In this document: positions 37,917-46,805 of the stretch, piece after piece
Position numbering within the stretch: position 1 is the stretch's first letter
Layout: every line of letters starts with the position of its first letter
Assembly (NCBI GenBank): GCA_003030785.1
Contig: PYVH01000011.1
Coordinates: 1 to 53,819, forward strand
Source of the DNA: Marinobacter sp. B9-2
GTDB taxonomy: Bacteria; Pseudomonadota; Gammaproteobacteria; Pseudomonadales; Oleiphilaceae
Reading direction: 5' to 3'
DNA length: 53,819 bases
Program-made: the position numbers and the translations under genes
The notes under the pieces: generated by a model
Told to the model about the DNA's origin: nothing
Seen by the model: only the letters and a program-made list of their open reading frames with translations
Database searches by the model: none

Positions 37917-40688
37917 TCATGCCTCGACAGTTTCAAGCGGCTGCAGGATCTGCCAGTGCTTGCGGCTGATGTGGTTTTTTCCGTTGCTCAACTGTTGGAT
38001 AGGGACGCAGTAATGGGCGGTAATCAACGGTGAAGGGGAAGCGAACATTAGAGCGAATCCGAATTCGGAAGCCGTTTTGATCAAACTTCTCTGGTTGGCC
38101 GCATCCAGGGCCAGGGCTTCGTCCAGGTAGCAAAGGGCTTGAACATTACGGCTCTTGTCCTGCATTAGGTGAAGCATGGCGAGACCGGTCACTAACTTGG
38201 CCATGAGCACGGTGCCGTTGGAAGCTGCGCTGTCGATGTCGTCAAAGCTTTCTACGTCCTGGTTTTCTTTGCCTAGCTCGAACGTGAGGCGGAACAAATC
38301 GGCAACCTTCAGCCCGTGGCGAGCGCTACCTTCGTCGATAAGTAACTGGCGGGCTTGGTCTAGCTGTCGGTCGTCCAGTACGCTGGACTGGTTGAACAGC
38401 TCGAAGGATTCGCCAGACTCCACTTTTTCTGCTGTCTGGATCAGCAAGTCGATCGCTTCGACAAGGTGATTTTCGTGAACCGGCTGAATGCGGAAGACCT
38501 TGAGGTCGGATAGTTTCCTGCGGCTGATCAGACGGTTGAATTCATGCATGGCGTTTTCGAATGACTGCAGGTTGCCGCGAAGATCCCGGAGGCTGGCCGT
38601 CACAGTGACCACGGCACTGCGGGCTTTCTTTTCTAGAGCTTCTGCCTCTCGGGCCAGATGATGGCGAAACTCTACCATCAACCGGATTTCCTCTTCCGGA
38701 TTGGGTGCATACTGGAATTTCGTCAGGCCACCGCTATGCAGCGTGATGCGCCGGTGCTGCAGATCCCGGTCCAGTTCTTTTAACTGATAGCAGTCCTGTT
38801 GATAGTTACGCAGCGTTTGCGCCAGTTGGTCGAGCGGTAGCTCCGGGTCGCCAACCCAGGGGGTATGGGGCAGGTCGGCAAGCCAGTTGAACTGCTCGTC
38901 GGTATCGCCCCGATTCTGGCGGCCACGCTCGATTTCCTGGTGGGCGGCGTCTAAGGTTTGCCGTTGATTGGCGACTCCCTGGATCTGCTCCCTGAGGGCT
39001 TGTTGCTGGGCACCAGCCTGTTCCTGGGCGTGTTCAATCTCTTCCAACTCCTGCCTGGCTGCCGCAATCTCTTTCAAACGATCCGGGCGAGAGTTCTGAA
39101 GTTGAGCCAGCTCGTCAAACTGTTCCAAGTCTTTTTCCAGACCTTTTACTTCCTGCTCAAGTTTCGCCTTGCGTTTGTTCTGGGTGTCCATTTCCAGGGT
39201 GGCTGCTTTCTGTTCCTGCAGTTGCTGGAGCCGGCTCTCGCAGTCATCAATTAGGCGAGATATCTCTTCGTTTGACCGTTGTTGATATTGCAGTGGTTGG
39301 TCTGCGACAGACAAGTTCAGGCCGGGTAGTTCAAATCGGTCTGCCGCCATGCCCTCCAGCCAGCGATGGAGCTGGTTGGGATCGAGCTGATAGTCGCCGG
39401 GGGGCAGGGTGAGGAGTTGTCGGGCAAGCCCGCGATTGAGAACACTTAGCTGGTCTTCGGAGATGTGCTGTTTGAGCGTGAGATAAAGGTTATCAGAAAG
39501 CGTCTCCTGTTCTTTGCCCAATACGGACAGCTCTTTCTCCTCCCGCCGGATCAGATCATCGATGGCGGCAGCTGACTGACCGTGGGCATTGGATAGTAGG
39601 GCGATCTGACGGTCGCGTTCTGCGGTGGCGCTAGCAAGCTGCTGCTCAAGCTGGCTGCGGTCATTGACCAGCGCGAACCGGTTCTTCAGTTCGTCACGGC
39701 GCTGCTCGTCCTTGATCAGTGCCTCCAGACGCTGGTTGAGCTCACTCTGGCGACGCGTCTGTTCCCTGTCCCTCTGAAGTAATTCCGCTTCCTGCTTCTG
39801 CAATTTCCCAAGCTGATGCTGAAGCCTTTCGCTTTCTGTCTGGTAATGGTTCTGCCAACGCTCCAGCCCATCGTCGATGAGCGGGCGTCGGGCAATGATC
39901 CGGCCTCGGATGGCGAGGCGCTCTTCCTGCTGGCGCTCCAGTTCGTCGATCAGTTTTTGCTGATTTTTGGCGGCTCGGTATTGTTCCCGATCCTGGTTGA
40001 CCTCGGCGAAGGCCTTGTCCCATTCCTGTTTGAAATCCACCACGGAGTCCGGCAACTGACGACTGAAGATCTGGAGCAGGTGGCGTTTTACTTCGCCGGA
40101 ACTGAGTTTGTCTAAACGCAAGGTCCGGGTAAGAACCTGACGGTAAGCGTTGGCGTCCTTGCGGTTCTCCAGCCGGAAAACGGTAAACTCGGAGCTGGTC
40201 TGTCCCCGCTTACGGGCACCGCCGTAGACCATTTCGGCAAACTCAGTCGATGAGTAGAAATTGGCCGTTCGCCCGTGTTGAGCCAGCTGCTCCAACAGCT
40301 GTGGCTGCGTCACCAGCTTGCCATTGTCCAGCCTGTACTCCTCAATTTTCAGAGGGCCTCGATAAGCAAAATAGGCGTAGTCATGGCTAAACCCCTTCCC
40401 CACACACCCGAGCACTACTGAGCCGGATTCAGGCAAAGTGACTTCCAGCAGGATATAGCTGCTATTGGATGGGAAGTAGAAATGTCTCGCTTTGTCTTTG
40501 TCGTGGGCGCCAAAATCCAGGTGCCGCTTGTCGATAATCAGCAGGTATTGCAGGGCATTAATCAAGCTGGTCTTGCCAGTATTGTTGGGGGCAATGAGAG
40601 AAACTGACTCATCCAGAGGGAGCTCTGCGCGCTCATAGCCGGCGCTGTTGAGAAGTACCAGCTGCTGGAAGCCGTAATCGGAACTCAT
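37917..40688 (-). CDS. jetC: Wadjet SMC-like ATPase JetC
   Basis: 923 aa. P-loop LIAPNNTGKTSL (about 31-42), of the SbcC/MukB type. Long coiled-coil arms (about 210-430 and 480-620 and beyond), rich in Q, E, L and R. An ABC-type signature region around NGTVLMAKLVTGLAML and Walker B CYLDEALALD (about 853-862). This is a MukB-like SMC subunit that drives DNA loop extrusion. Its ATG overlaps the jetB stop (ATGA). It is somewhat shorter than typical type I JetC, so the subtype is left open. Confidence 0.9.
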   Translation of the reverse strand: MSSDYGFQQLVLLNSAGYERAELPLDESVSLIAPNNTGKTSLINALQYLLIIDKRHLDFGAHDKDKARHFYFPSNSSYILLEVTLPESGSVVLGCVGKGFSHDYAYFAYRGPLKIEEYRLDNGKLVTQPQLLEQLAQHGRTANFYSSTEFAEMVYGGARKRGQTSSEFTVFRLENRKDANAYRQVLTRTLRLDKLSSGEVKRHLLQIFSRQLPDSVVDFKQEWDKAFAEVNQDREQYRAAKNQQKLIDELERQQEERLAIRGRIIARRPLIDDGLERWQNHYQTESERLQHQLGKLQKQEAELLQRDREQTRRQSELNQRLEALIKDEQRRDELKNRFALVNDRSQLEQQLASATAERDRQIALLSNAHGQSAAAIDDLIRREEKELSVLGKEQETLSDNLYLTLKQHISEDQLSVLNRGLARQLLTLPPGDYQLDPNQLHRWLEGMAADRFELPGLNLSVADQPLQYQQRSNEEISRLIDDCESRLQQLQEQKAATLEMDTQNKRKAKLEQEVKGLEKDLEQFDELAQLQNSRPDRLKEIAAARQELEEIEHAQEQAGAQQQALREQIQGVANQRQTLDAAHQEIERGRQNRGDTDEQFNWLADLPHTPWVGDPELPLDQLAQTLRNYQQDCYQLKELDRDLQHRRITLHSGGLTKFQYAPNPEEEIRLMVEFRHHLAREAEALEKKARSAVVTVTASLRDLRGNLQSFENAMHEFNRLISRRKLSDLKVFRIQPVHENHLVEAIDLLIQTAEKVESGESFELFNQSSVLDDRQLDQARQLLIDEGSARHGLKVADLFRLTFELGKENQDVESFDDIDSAASNGTVLMAKLVTGLAMLHLMQDKSRNVQALCYLDEALALDAANQRSLIKTASEFGFALMFASPSPLITAHYCVPIQQLSNGKNHISRKHWQILQPLETVEA

Positions 40689-41278
40689 AGGGAATTATCC
40701 TCGTCGTCCTGATCGCTAGCCCAGGAAACATCTTCATCCTGATCCACCTGGCTGGCCAGTTCTTCGTAATGATCCAGGTAACGACACACGGCCGGCAACA
40801 GCTGCCAGGCTCCGCTATCGTAACGGGCAAAGCCGAAGTTTTCTGCGGTTCTCATCAGGCTCGCCAGGCCGGACAGATCCAGCTCTTCTGCCTTCAGCAA
40901 GTCCTGGTGTTGCTCGAAAACCGTTGTCAGCAGGGTTTGATCGATTCGCCAATGCTCGAATTTCATCAGCGGAATGCCGGCATCCGCTTGAGTATCAAAG
41001 ATGACCATGAACAACAGGGCCAGTTGCCGGGTGGCTTTGTTTGTATTGCTGCTGCCGTCGTCCTGATGGAACCAGGCGAAGCCCCGGCCATCAAGGCGAA
41101 GGTCAAAACCCAGTGCGGTAAAAATGGCCACATAATCGTCGAGGTTGCGTTCAAGCTCTTCCCACAATACTGGTTCTGAGATCCGGTTGAGATGCCGGCC
41201 CCGGTTGAACCAACGAAAAAGATGGGCCAGGTTTGGCAGGTTGCTGGCGATTTGTTGGAATTGGCTGGTATTACTCAC
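40685..41278 (-). CDS. jetB: Wadjet KITE-like subunit JetB
   Basis: 197 aa, GTG start at 41278 within the end of jetA (8-bp overlap). It is a small acidic protein of winged-helix MukE/JetB (DUF4194-like) character, with LFMVIFDTQADAGIPLMKF and a strongly acidic C-terminus (SWASDQDDEDNSL). Assignment rests on position between jetA and jetC, size and general pattern; no single diagnostic motif is visible. Confidence 0.8.
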   Translation of the reverse strand: MSNTSQFQQIASNLPNLAHLFRWFNRGRHLNRISEPVLWEELERNLDDYVAIFTALGFDLRLDGRGFAWFHQDDGSSNTNKATRQLALLFMVIFDTQADAGIPLMKFEHWRIDQTLLTTVFEQHQDLLKAEELDLSGLASLMRTAENFGFARYDSGAWQLLPAVCRYLDHYEELASQVDQDEDVSWASDQDDEDNSL

Positions 41279-42545
41279 GAGTTTTATTCACCGGTTGTGT
41301 CAGACGGTAGGGCCAGTAGTGCACTGAAATCAGGGAAAGGGCGGATATTGTAGGCTGCGCTTCCAGCTCCATCCCCCAAAGGTCCTCTCGTGCCAGGTCA
41401 TGATAGAGCCGCAGGAGAACCTGGTCAGGCAGGGAGGGGTAGTGGTGCTTCAGCCACTCCAAAAGGTTGCCGACCGGGAGGTCCTTTAACAACTGTTGCC
41501 GGAGCTGTTCTTCGTCAATCCACTCAGCAATGGTTATGGGTGCCGCATCCACTTCGCCCGGGAACTCCCGTTCAGAAGGCTCAAAGTTCCTCGCTTCCGC
41601 CATGATTGTTTTTATTTCGTCGCCTACAGACACACTGCGGCTTTGATTCACGCGCCACACCGGCAGCCACGACTGATCCTGGCGTTTGCGAAAGGTGCGG
41701 TTGCGCCCTTTTTTGCGAATCTGTCCCAACAGCCGGCTGATAGCTGAGGAAAGATTGTTGTGTTGGCGTGCCTCTTCTCGGAGGGGTAACAGAATATCTG
41801 CACATTGCTGAGCCGTGATTCGCCCCAGTCGTCGCAGTTCCTTGGCCTGATAACCAACGTGCCGGAGACGGTTGAGGTGGCTGTAGAGTGCGCCTTTGGT
41901 ATTCAGGCGATTGTATCCAAGGTCGAGGGCGTCTTCTGCTGCAGCGAGGTGATGGTAGAAGATGCCGGAAGGTCCGGAATCCATCATCTCGTTCATCGGT
42001 TCTACATATTGGTCGTACGCGTCGAGGACGGACTTGTAGCGTTTTGCAATGGGAGCCCGGGTGTCTGCTGATTTTGCTTGCTCGGCCAGCTCGGCAATCG
42101 CATGGCGGTCCTGCTCGAGCTGGCGGGCAATATCTCTGAACAGGGTAGATAGTTGGTTGATGGCTTGAGTCTGCTGACCGGTATCTCCGGCTTCGATACC
42201 CGCGGTGAGGGTCTCTGTCGCGCCACGAATTGCTTCGATGCGCGCCTGAATGACTGATGACAGTCCTAGTTCGTGTTCATGCGTCAGGCCACGGACAAAC
42301 TCAAGTACATGGGCATTGACAACGAAGCTTTCAGAGCGGCTTTGAGTCTCCATTACGCCACTTCCCAAAAGCCTACGTAGGGCCTCCCTGACTTGAACGT
42401 CCTCCAGGGCCGGTTGAGCCTGGCGAATGGCAGCAAGAACCTGTTCCTCAGAGAACGCCGGCATCTCCCGGGTGGCCCGAACCAGTGCCTCGACAGTTTC
42501 CCATTGCTCATAAAGTGTCCGAGTGAGGTGTTTTGGGTTAGCCAT
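41271..42545 (-). CDS. jetA: Wadjet kleisin-like subunit JetA
   Basis: 424 aa, predicted all-helical with a winged-helix-like N-terminus (EEQVLAAIRQAQPALEDVQVREAL) and a coiled middle (about 90-180), then a basic segment (RKKGRNRTFRKRQ) and a C-terminal winged-helix-like part (WLKHHYPSLPDQVLLRLYHDL). This fits the MukF-like JetA (DUF3375-like). It would bridge the JetC heads and bind JetB. ATG 42545 lies 5 bp after the toxin stop, and its AAGGGCG site lies inside the toxin gene. Confidence 0.8.
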   Translation of the reverse strand: MANPKHLTRTLYEQWETVEALVRATREMPAFSEEQVLAAIRQAQPALEDVQVREALRRLLGSGVMETQSRSESFVVNAHVLEFVRGLTHEHELGLSSVIQARIEAIRGATETLTAGIEAGDTGQQTQAINQLSTLFRDIARQLEQDRHAIAELAEQAKSADTRAPIAKRYKSVLDAYDQYVEPMNEMMDSGPSGIFYHHLAAAEDALDLGYNRLNTKGALYSHLNRLRHVGYQAKELRRLGRITAQQCADILLPLREEARQHNNLSSAISRLLGQIRKKGRNRTFRKRQDQSWLPVWRVNQSRSVSVGDEIKTIMAEARNFEPSEREFPGEVDAAPITIAEWIDEEQLRQQLLKDLPVGNLLEWLKHHYPSLPDQVLLRLYHDLAREDLWGMELEAQPTISALSLISVHYWPYRLTQPVNKTRE

Positions 42546-42550
42546 GGTGT

Positions 42551-42985
42551 TTAGTCGCCCTTCGAAGCAAGGCGGGCGTCGATGCCAAAGAAAACCGCCG
42601 CGTTCACCAACGCTTCATCCTCACTGATAAGTTGAGCCTGGTGATGTTCTGCGCATGCCAAATGAAGTGCATCCAACGTTCTCAAGCTTGTCTTCCTTGT
42701 GCCAATCCAGTGGCTGGCCCGTTTATAGTGGGCCGTTTCAATGGGGCACAGGCTGAAGCGGCCATGGCTGACATCATCGTGGAATGCACTTTCGATCCGG
42801 TTCGCCTGGGGTTCGCTGAGCTCTCCCATCCGAACCCACCGAGCGAGTGCGCTTGCCACCTCAACTTCCGTCAGATGACTAATAAGAACAGGCTGGGTTT
42901 GCGACTCAAGCAATGCCTGAACTCGATCGCTGGCCTGCTCTTGTCTGTAGTAGGGGAGAACGGCGCTGGTATCGAAGTACAACAT
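42551..42985 (-). CDS. PIN-domain ribonuclease toxin (VapC family)
   Basis: 144 aa. The PIN acidic residues are visible: MLYFDTSAVLPYY (Asp5), the Glu in SHLTEVEVASALAR, Asp in LRTLDALHLACAEHH and Asp in LISEDEALVNAA. VapC toxins cut tRNA or rRNA at specific sites. Its ATG overlaps the antitoxin stop (TAATG). It ends only 5 bp before jetA, so toxin and defence genes are probably on one message. Confidence 0.93.
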   Translation of the reverse strand: MLYFDTSAVLPYYRQEQASDRVQALLESQTQPVLISHLTEVEVASALARWVRMGELSEPQANRIESAFHDDVSHGRFSLCPIETAHYKRASHWIGTRKTSLRTLDALHLACAEHHQAQLISEDEALVNAAVFFGIDARLASKGD

Positions 42986-43221
42986 TAATAGCGCTCGTCG
43001 TCTCTGAGTTCCCGCACCGCATCGGCAGAGCTTTCCCGGACGGGTGGCAGAGATGCCCTCAGTTCCGAACGGTTTGGAAACTGAATCTTTTCGGGCAAGG
43101 CCGCGGTTAGCCGTGCGGCTGGTTTGCCGTGGCGCAGAATTACAATCTCTTCTCCTGCGGCCACAGCGTCCAAAAGATTTGAGAGCTTTTCCCGAGTTTC
43201 TCGAACATTGATCGTTTGCAT
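42985..43221 (-). CDS. Phd/YefM-type antitoxin
   Basis: 78 aa from ATG 43221 with GGTGAG upstream. The N-terminal DNA-binding half (TINVRETREKLSNLLDAVAAGEEIVI, then LRHGKPAARL) is standard Phd/YefM. The C-terminal half (RESSADAVRELRDDERY) would neutralise the PIN toxin. The family represses its own promoter; GTGTAC repeats lie just upstream. Confidence 0.93.
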   Translation of the reverse strand: MQTINVRETREKLSNLLDAVAAGEEIVILRHGKPAARLTAALPEKIQFPNRSELRASLPPVRESSADAVRELRDDERY

Positions 43222-43237
43222 GGTTCTCACCCTATTC

Positions 43238-43256
43238 GTGTACACATTGAGTGTAC
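43238..43256 (-). promoter_or_regulatory. Candidate operator of the TA-Wadjet operon
   Basis: GTGTAC occurs at 43238-43243 and 43251-43256 (13-bp period, each with a GTAC palindrome), 17 bp upstream of the antitoxin start. A Phd-type antitoxin would be expected to bind here. Inference. Confidence 0.45.
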
Positions 43257-43314
43257 TCGTAGTGGAAGTTCCATGGCAATCAGGTCCGTTGGAGATTTTT
43301 CGGTTTTATCTAAC

Positions 43315-44586
43315 TCACTCAGAAACATTCTGTTCCCGTTCAAATCTGATCGTTGTTCTCGCCCGCTTGGGCGGCTTAATCAACCGGTAATGATTCCGCA
43401 TGGCCTGCGTTTCATGTCCGCCTTTGTCGTTTTCTCCTTGGCTCAGGAATTCTTCGGTCAGTCCTTTCTTGCGGAGGTCTCTGAGGTGGTACATGCCTCC
43501 ATAGCCTGCTGTCTTGCAGGCATCTCGCCAGGCGGCCTGCATCGTTCTGTGTTTTACTTGTTGGGCTCTGGAGCGCTTATCGAAGTAGCGTGGGTATACT
43601 AGGAGGTATTCGCTTATGATTGCCTCCTTCCGCTTGAACTCCACAAACCACTTCCACAGATCGGCAAGATCCTCGTTCATCTCGAGTTCGATGCCGATTT
43701 TGGTTTTGTGGCGAGCAAAGCGGATCACTCCGTAGGCGAAATAGTCCCCGCGATCGATGGGTTTGTCATAGAGCTCACCTTGGCTTTCCTTCAAATTGAA
43801 AACGTCAATTGGCTGCTGACTCATCATGTAAATGAGATCGCAAATCTTCGCACGCCACGTGCCGTCCATATCTCGCTTGTTATGACGATGGACGCACAGG
43901 TGTTCAGTTATCTTCCGGTAGGCCTCATCAGGGATGAGAACTTGGCGTTTTTCTTCGGCGGCTTTCCGAATATCAATCATCGGATTTCGGTCAATGAGAC
44001 CTTCCTGAACCGCATGGAGAAACACCCGGTTCAACGTGTTTTTGAGACCGTTGTAATGGGTCGGCATCGGCAGCCATGGGGAAAGCAGTTTGCGAATCTT
44101 GCGAAGGATTTGCGGATCAGAAAGCGGGAATTTTGCATCGTCGCTCTGCTCCAACTGCCGGGCATCGCTCGCGTAATCAACTCGGGTTGGTTTAGCGATA
44201 GGGGCGCCTTTGTTCGGTCCTCGTAGGGATAGGACTCGGCACTCCGACCAAACTATGCTCTTGCCCTTTATTTTATGACCGAGGACCTCCGTTCTCCATT
44301 TCTTCAGGTAGTCCTGGAGCAGGATGTGATCCCCCTTGCTTGCTGGTATCGAGAGGCTATCCAATTTTTCAGCCAGGGCGTTGGTTTTCCGTTCTTGGAC
44401 TTCGGCCTCCCACCTATGGTTAAGCATTGACCACAGTCGGATCGCTTGATTCCTGTCCCTGGTGTCCAGGGTGCCGCGTTTTTTCGTAATGGGATGGATA
44501 ACGAAGTAGACACCGTCCTCGCTCTGATAGAGGCCAGGGTATCTGTGCAGCGATGAGTGTTTTTCAGAGCGGTATCTTGGTGCCAT
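43315..44586 (-). CDS. Tyrosine recombinase/integrase, box I arginine replaced
   Basis: 423 aa. An N-terminal arm- and core-binding part (about 10-210) is followed by a catalytic domain. The beta-strand Lys lies in FARHKTKIGIELEM (about 294). The second box reads LRDLRKKGLTEEF (R369-D-L-R372 at the usual HxxR position) and the Tyr nucleophile lies in MRNHYRL (Y400). At the place where the first catalytic Arg is expected (normally GQRxxDV) the sequence is SQQPIDV, with Gln258. The enzyme may be inactive or divergent. Its start is 1 bp downstream of the excisionase stop. Confidence 0.88.
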   Translation of the reverse strand: MAPRYRSEKHSSLHRYPGLYQSEDGVYFVIHPITKKRGTLDTRDRNQAIRLWSMLNHRWEAEVQERKTNALAEKLDSLSIPASKGDHILLQDYLKKWRTEVLGHKIKGKSIVWSECRVLSLRGPNKGAPIAKPTRVDYASDARQLEQSDDAKFPLSDPQILRKIRKLLSPWLPMPTHYNGLKNTLNRVFLHAVQEGLIDRNPMIDIRKAAEEKRQVLIPDEAYRKITEHLCVHRHNKRDMDGTWRAKICDLIYMMSQQPIDVFNLKESQGELYDKPIDRGDYFAYGVIRFARHKTKIGIELEMNEDLADLWKWFVEFKRKEAIISEYLLVYPRYFDKRSRAQQVKHRTMQAAWRDACKTAGYGGMYHLRDLRKKGLTEEFLSQGENDKGGHETQAMRNHYRLIKPPKRARTTIRFEREQNVSE

Positions 44587-44587
44587 G

Positions 44588-44848
44588 TTAGGAAGCTAGT
44601 TTATTTGCCAAGTCATGGATAAAGGCGTCTTCTGCGGCGTCCGATCCGGACACCCGACGCTCCATCTCCCGAAAATACCCGTCCAGGTCAATTTTCCAGG
44701 CTTTCCCCAATTTAAAGGCACCCGGGATAACTGCCAGTCCGAACTCGTCTTTCGCAGCACAAAGCCGACGAATAGTTGATGGGGCAGGTGGCGTGCTGTC
44801 GTATTCAAAAACGACCTTTATAAAATCCTCAATCGATACCGGACGCAT
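44588..44848 (-). CDS. Excisionase-like DNA-binding protein
   Basis: 86 aa. It has a short HTH near PSTIRRLCAAKDEFGLAVIPGAFKLGKAWKI, the AlpA/Xis-like pattern ending in a K-W-x-I strand. Such recombination directionality factors bend attachment DNA and often regulate the integrase. ATG 44848 follows GGGAG. It is directly upstream of the recombinase. Confidence 0.75.
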   Translation of the reverse strand: MRPVSIEDFIKVVFEYDSTPPAPSTIRRLCAAKDEFGLAVIPGAFKLGKAWKIDLDGYFREMERRVSGSDAAEDAFIHDLANKLAS

Positions 44849-44962
44849 GGCAATCTCCCGAACTTACTGGTTTGGACGCATCTGATCCCCAAAAGCGTGC
44901 TGTTTGAGAGGCACTTCTGATCAGACATTGAGATTACTCTACGTTTTTTTCGGGAGGAGCAA

Positions 44963-45000
44963 GTGCAAAACGACCGCGGAAAATTGCCGTTGTTTTGCAC
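44963..45000. repeat. Long-spaced perfect inverted repeat
   Basis: GTGCAAAAC (44963-44971) and GTTTTGCAC (44992-45000) are perfect 9-bp arms around 20 bp. No T-run follows on either strand. It lies between the ankyrin gene end and the excisionase start, where an excisionase or integrase binding site would be expected. Confidence 0.5.
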
Positions 45001-45067
45001 AAGTAATAGCGGTTTGTTGTGTCAGGGCATGGATTTTGGCGATGAGCCAAATCGTTAGCTGCGTGGC

Positions 45068-46805
45068 CTATCCTTTGCCGAACACCTCCTTGAGTACTGA
45101 GTGGGCTTGGAACTCAGTGGCGATTTGCAAAGGCGTCACCCATTTTCCTGAATTTTGATCAAGGTACGTCTTCTCAAGGATTCCACCGGCGCTGACCATT
45201 CTGTTTACTAGGTCTAGTTCATCACTCTCAATTGCAAGCATAAGGGGGGTATAGCCTGGAATGGGGTAATTCTGTTCTGCGTTGGGGTCTGCTCCCTGCT
45301 CGATGAGCAGTCCGGCCATAGCCCGCAAAACATCCAGGTCAAACGACTTTCGCTCTGTTTCAACCAGAATTTTTCCGGCCGCTTGGTGGATGCTGTTATA
45401 CCTAGGGTTGGAGGCGACTCGTTCCAGATACTGCCGCTGGGCTTCGAGTGTCATACCAAGACTCCCTGAGGTATATCGCCGGATGCTTTCAAGTAGCACC
45501 TGATCTTGGGGTACCTGTGTTATCTGTTTTAAGACCTCACTCTTGCCCTTTACCAATCCAATTTTTTGAATGCAGTAGTACAGGGGTGTGCTCAGCTCGA
45601 TGCCGGCTCTGGAATCTGGCGCGCAACCCATATCAAGTAATTTTCGCACCACATCGAGCCTGTTGGTATTGATAGCGGCTGTTAGCAGAGATAGGCGCTT
45701 CTTCTGCGTAGTCGCATTCAGAACTTCTGGCTCGTGTGGCTTTTCACTCAGCAAAGTGAAAAACGAATCATCGCCTGGCTTTTGGTTCGGGGTAGTGACA
45801 TCCAGCAACTGTACAGCCTGCAATAATGCTGAGTCGCCCGCATCGGACAATTGATTCACGTTGGCGCCAGCGTCCAGAAGTTTCTCTACAGCGTCTGCGT
45901 TTTCCCTCCATACGAAATAGGTAAGTTGGGGCATTCGTTTCTGGCGAAGCTGGCCGATTTTTATCTTCCGATTTGGATCCTTGGTGGAGGGTTTCTTGGC
46001 GAGGTCCTCATCAGTTACAAGAATCGATCCAAGGAAGTCTGGCTCCTGCTGCGGGTACTCTGTTCCGGGGAACGCACCATCAGAAGGAAATATCCTTGGA
46101 AAATGTCCGCGATACTGAGGGATGAACCAGTTTTCAAGATGTTTGTCGTATCGTGACGACACAGCGGTTCTGTCTCCGAGATCCAGGGATACTTCGAGCC
46201 CTAGCACTACCTGCGCATTTCGAAGTTGCCTGAGAAATGTCTTAGGGGGAGATGGGAGTATTGCCGCTACGGCCAGGGCCTCTTGGATAATTAGGCCCTG
46301 ATTTGGCCCTGCATGAAAATAAGACTGCTCAAACGCTCTCTGGTAAGCCTCAGCGGCACGATTCAATTTTCCTGAGAGGGTGAGCCAGCGCGCTTCATGC
46401 CAGCTTTGACAGTAGGAGAGCGAGCCTGAGGGGGCAACCTTTTGCAAAAAGATCTTAAAATGCGTGAGTAGCTGTTGGGTGAAAGCTTGATCCGTGGATG
46501 CCTTTTTACGACCAGGATTCAGTAGCGTTGCGAGCATCGTATTCAGCTTCGCGATCTGCTTGAATTGGGGAGCTTTTAACAAGCACTCATCAACAATTCG
46601 AGAGTGGATATCTTGAGGGTTTGCAGGAGAGCGGCCCTGTGTCCGTTCGATTGCAACCTCCCCAAAAGTCAGAGTTCGGTAATAATCAACGGCTCGCGCT
46701 GTAACGAGCAGCGCTCGCAATCGAGTTCTCTGTATTTCATCGAAGAATTTGCCAGCATCTTGTTGAGAAAAGAGGGCGCTGAGCGAACTCAGAGCAGGAA
46801 GCTGT
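45068..46805 (-). pseudogene. Ankyrin-repeat protein, 3' portion (split by IS256-type element)
   Basis: This is the C-terminal 576 residues or so of a protein cut by the insertion at 46806-48131. It has a helical region (about the first 300 residues, with TPR-like WHEARWLTLSGKLNRAAEAYQRAF) and then ankyrin repeats: NADAVEKLLDAGANVNQLSD, LLTAAINTNRLDVVRKLLDMG, LLIEQGADPN, TPLMLAIESDELDLVNRM. As it stands the frame opens inside the element. Joining it to the 5' fragment restores one frame. It may still be expressed as a truncated product if the element supplies a promoter. Confidence 0.88.
46798..46805. repeat. Target-site duplication, left copy
   Basis: GAAGCTGT, identical to 48132-48139 directly on the other side of the insertion sequence. 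8-bp duplications are normal for the IS256 family. Confidence 0.92.
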
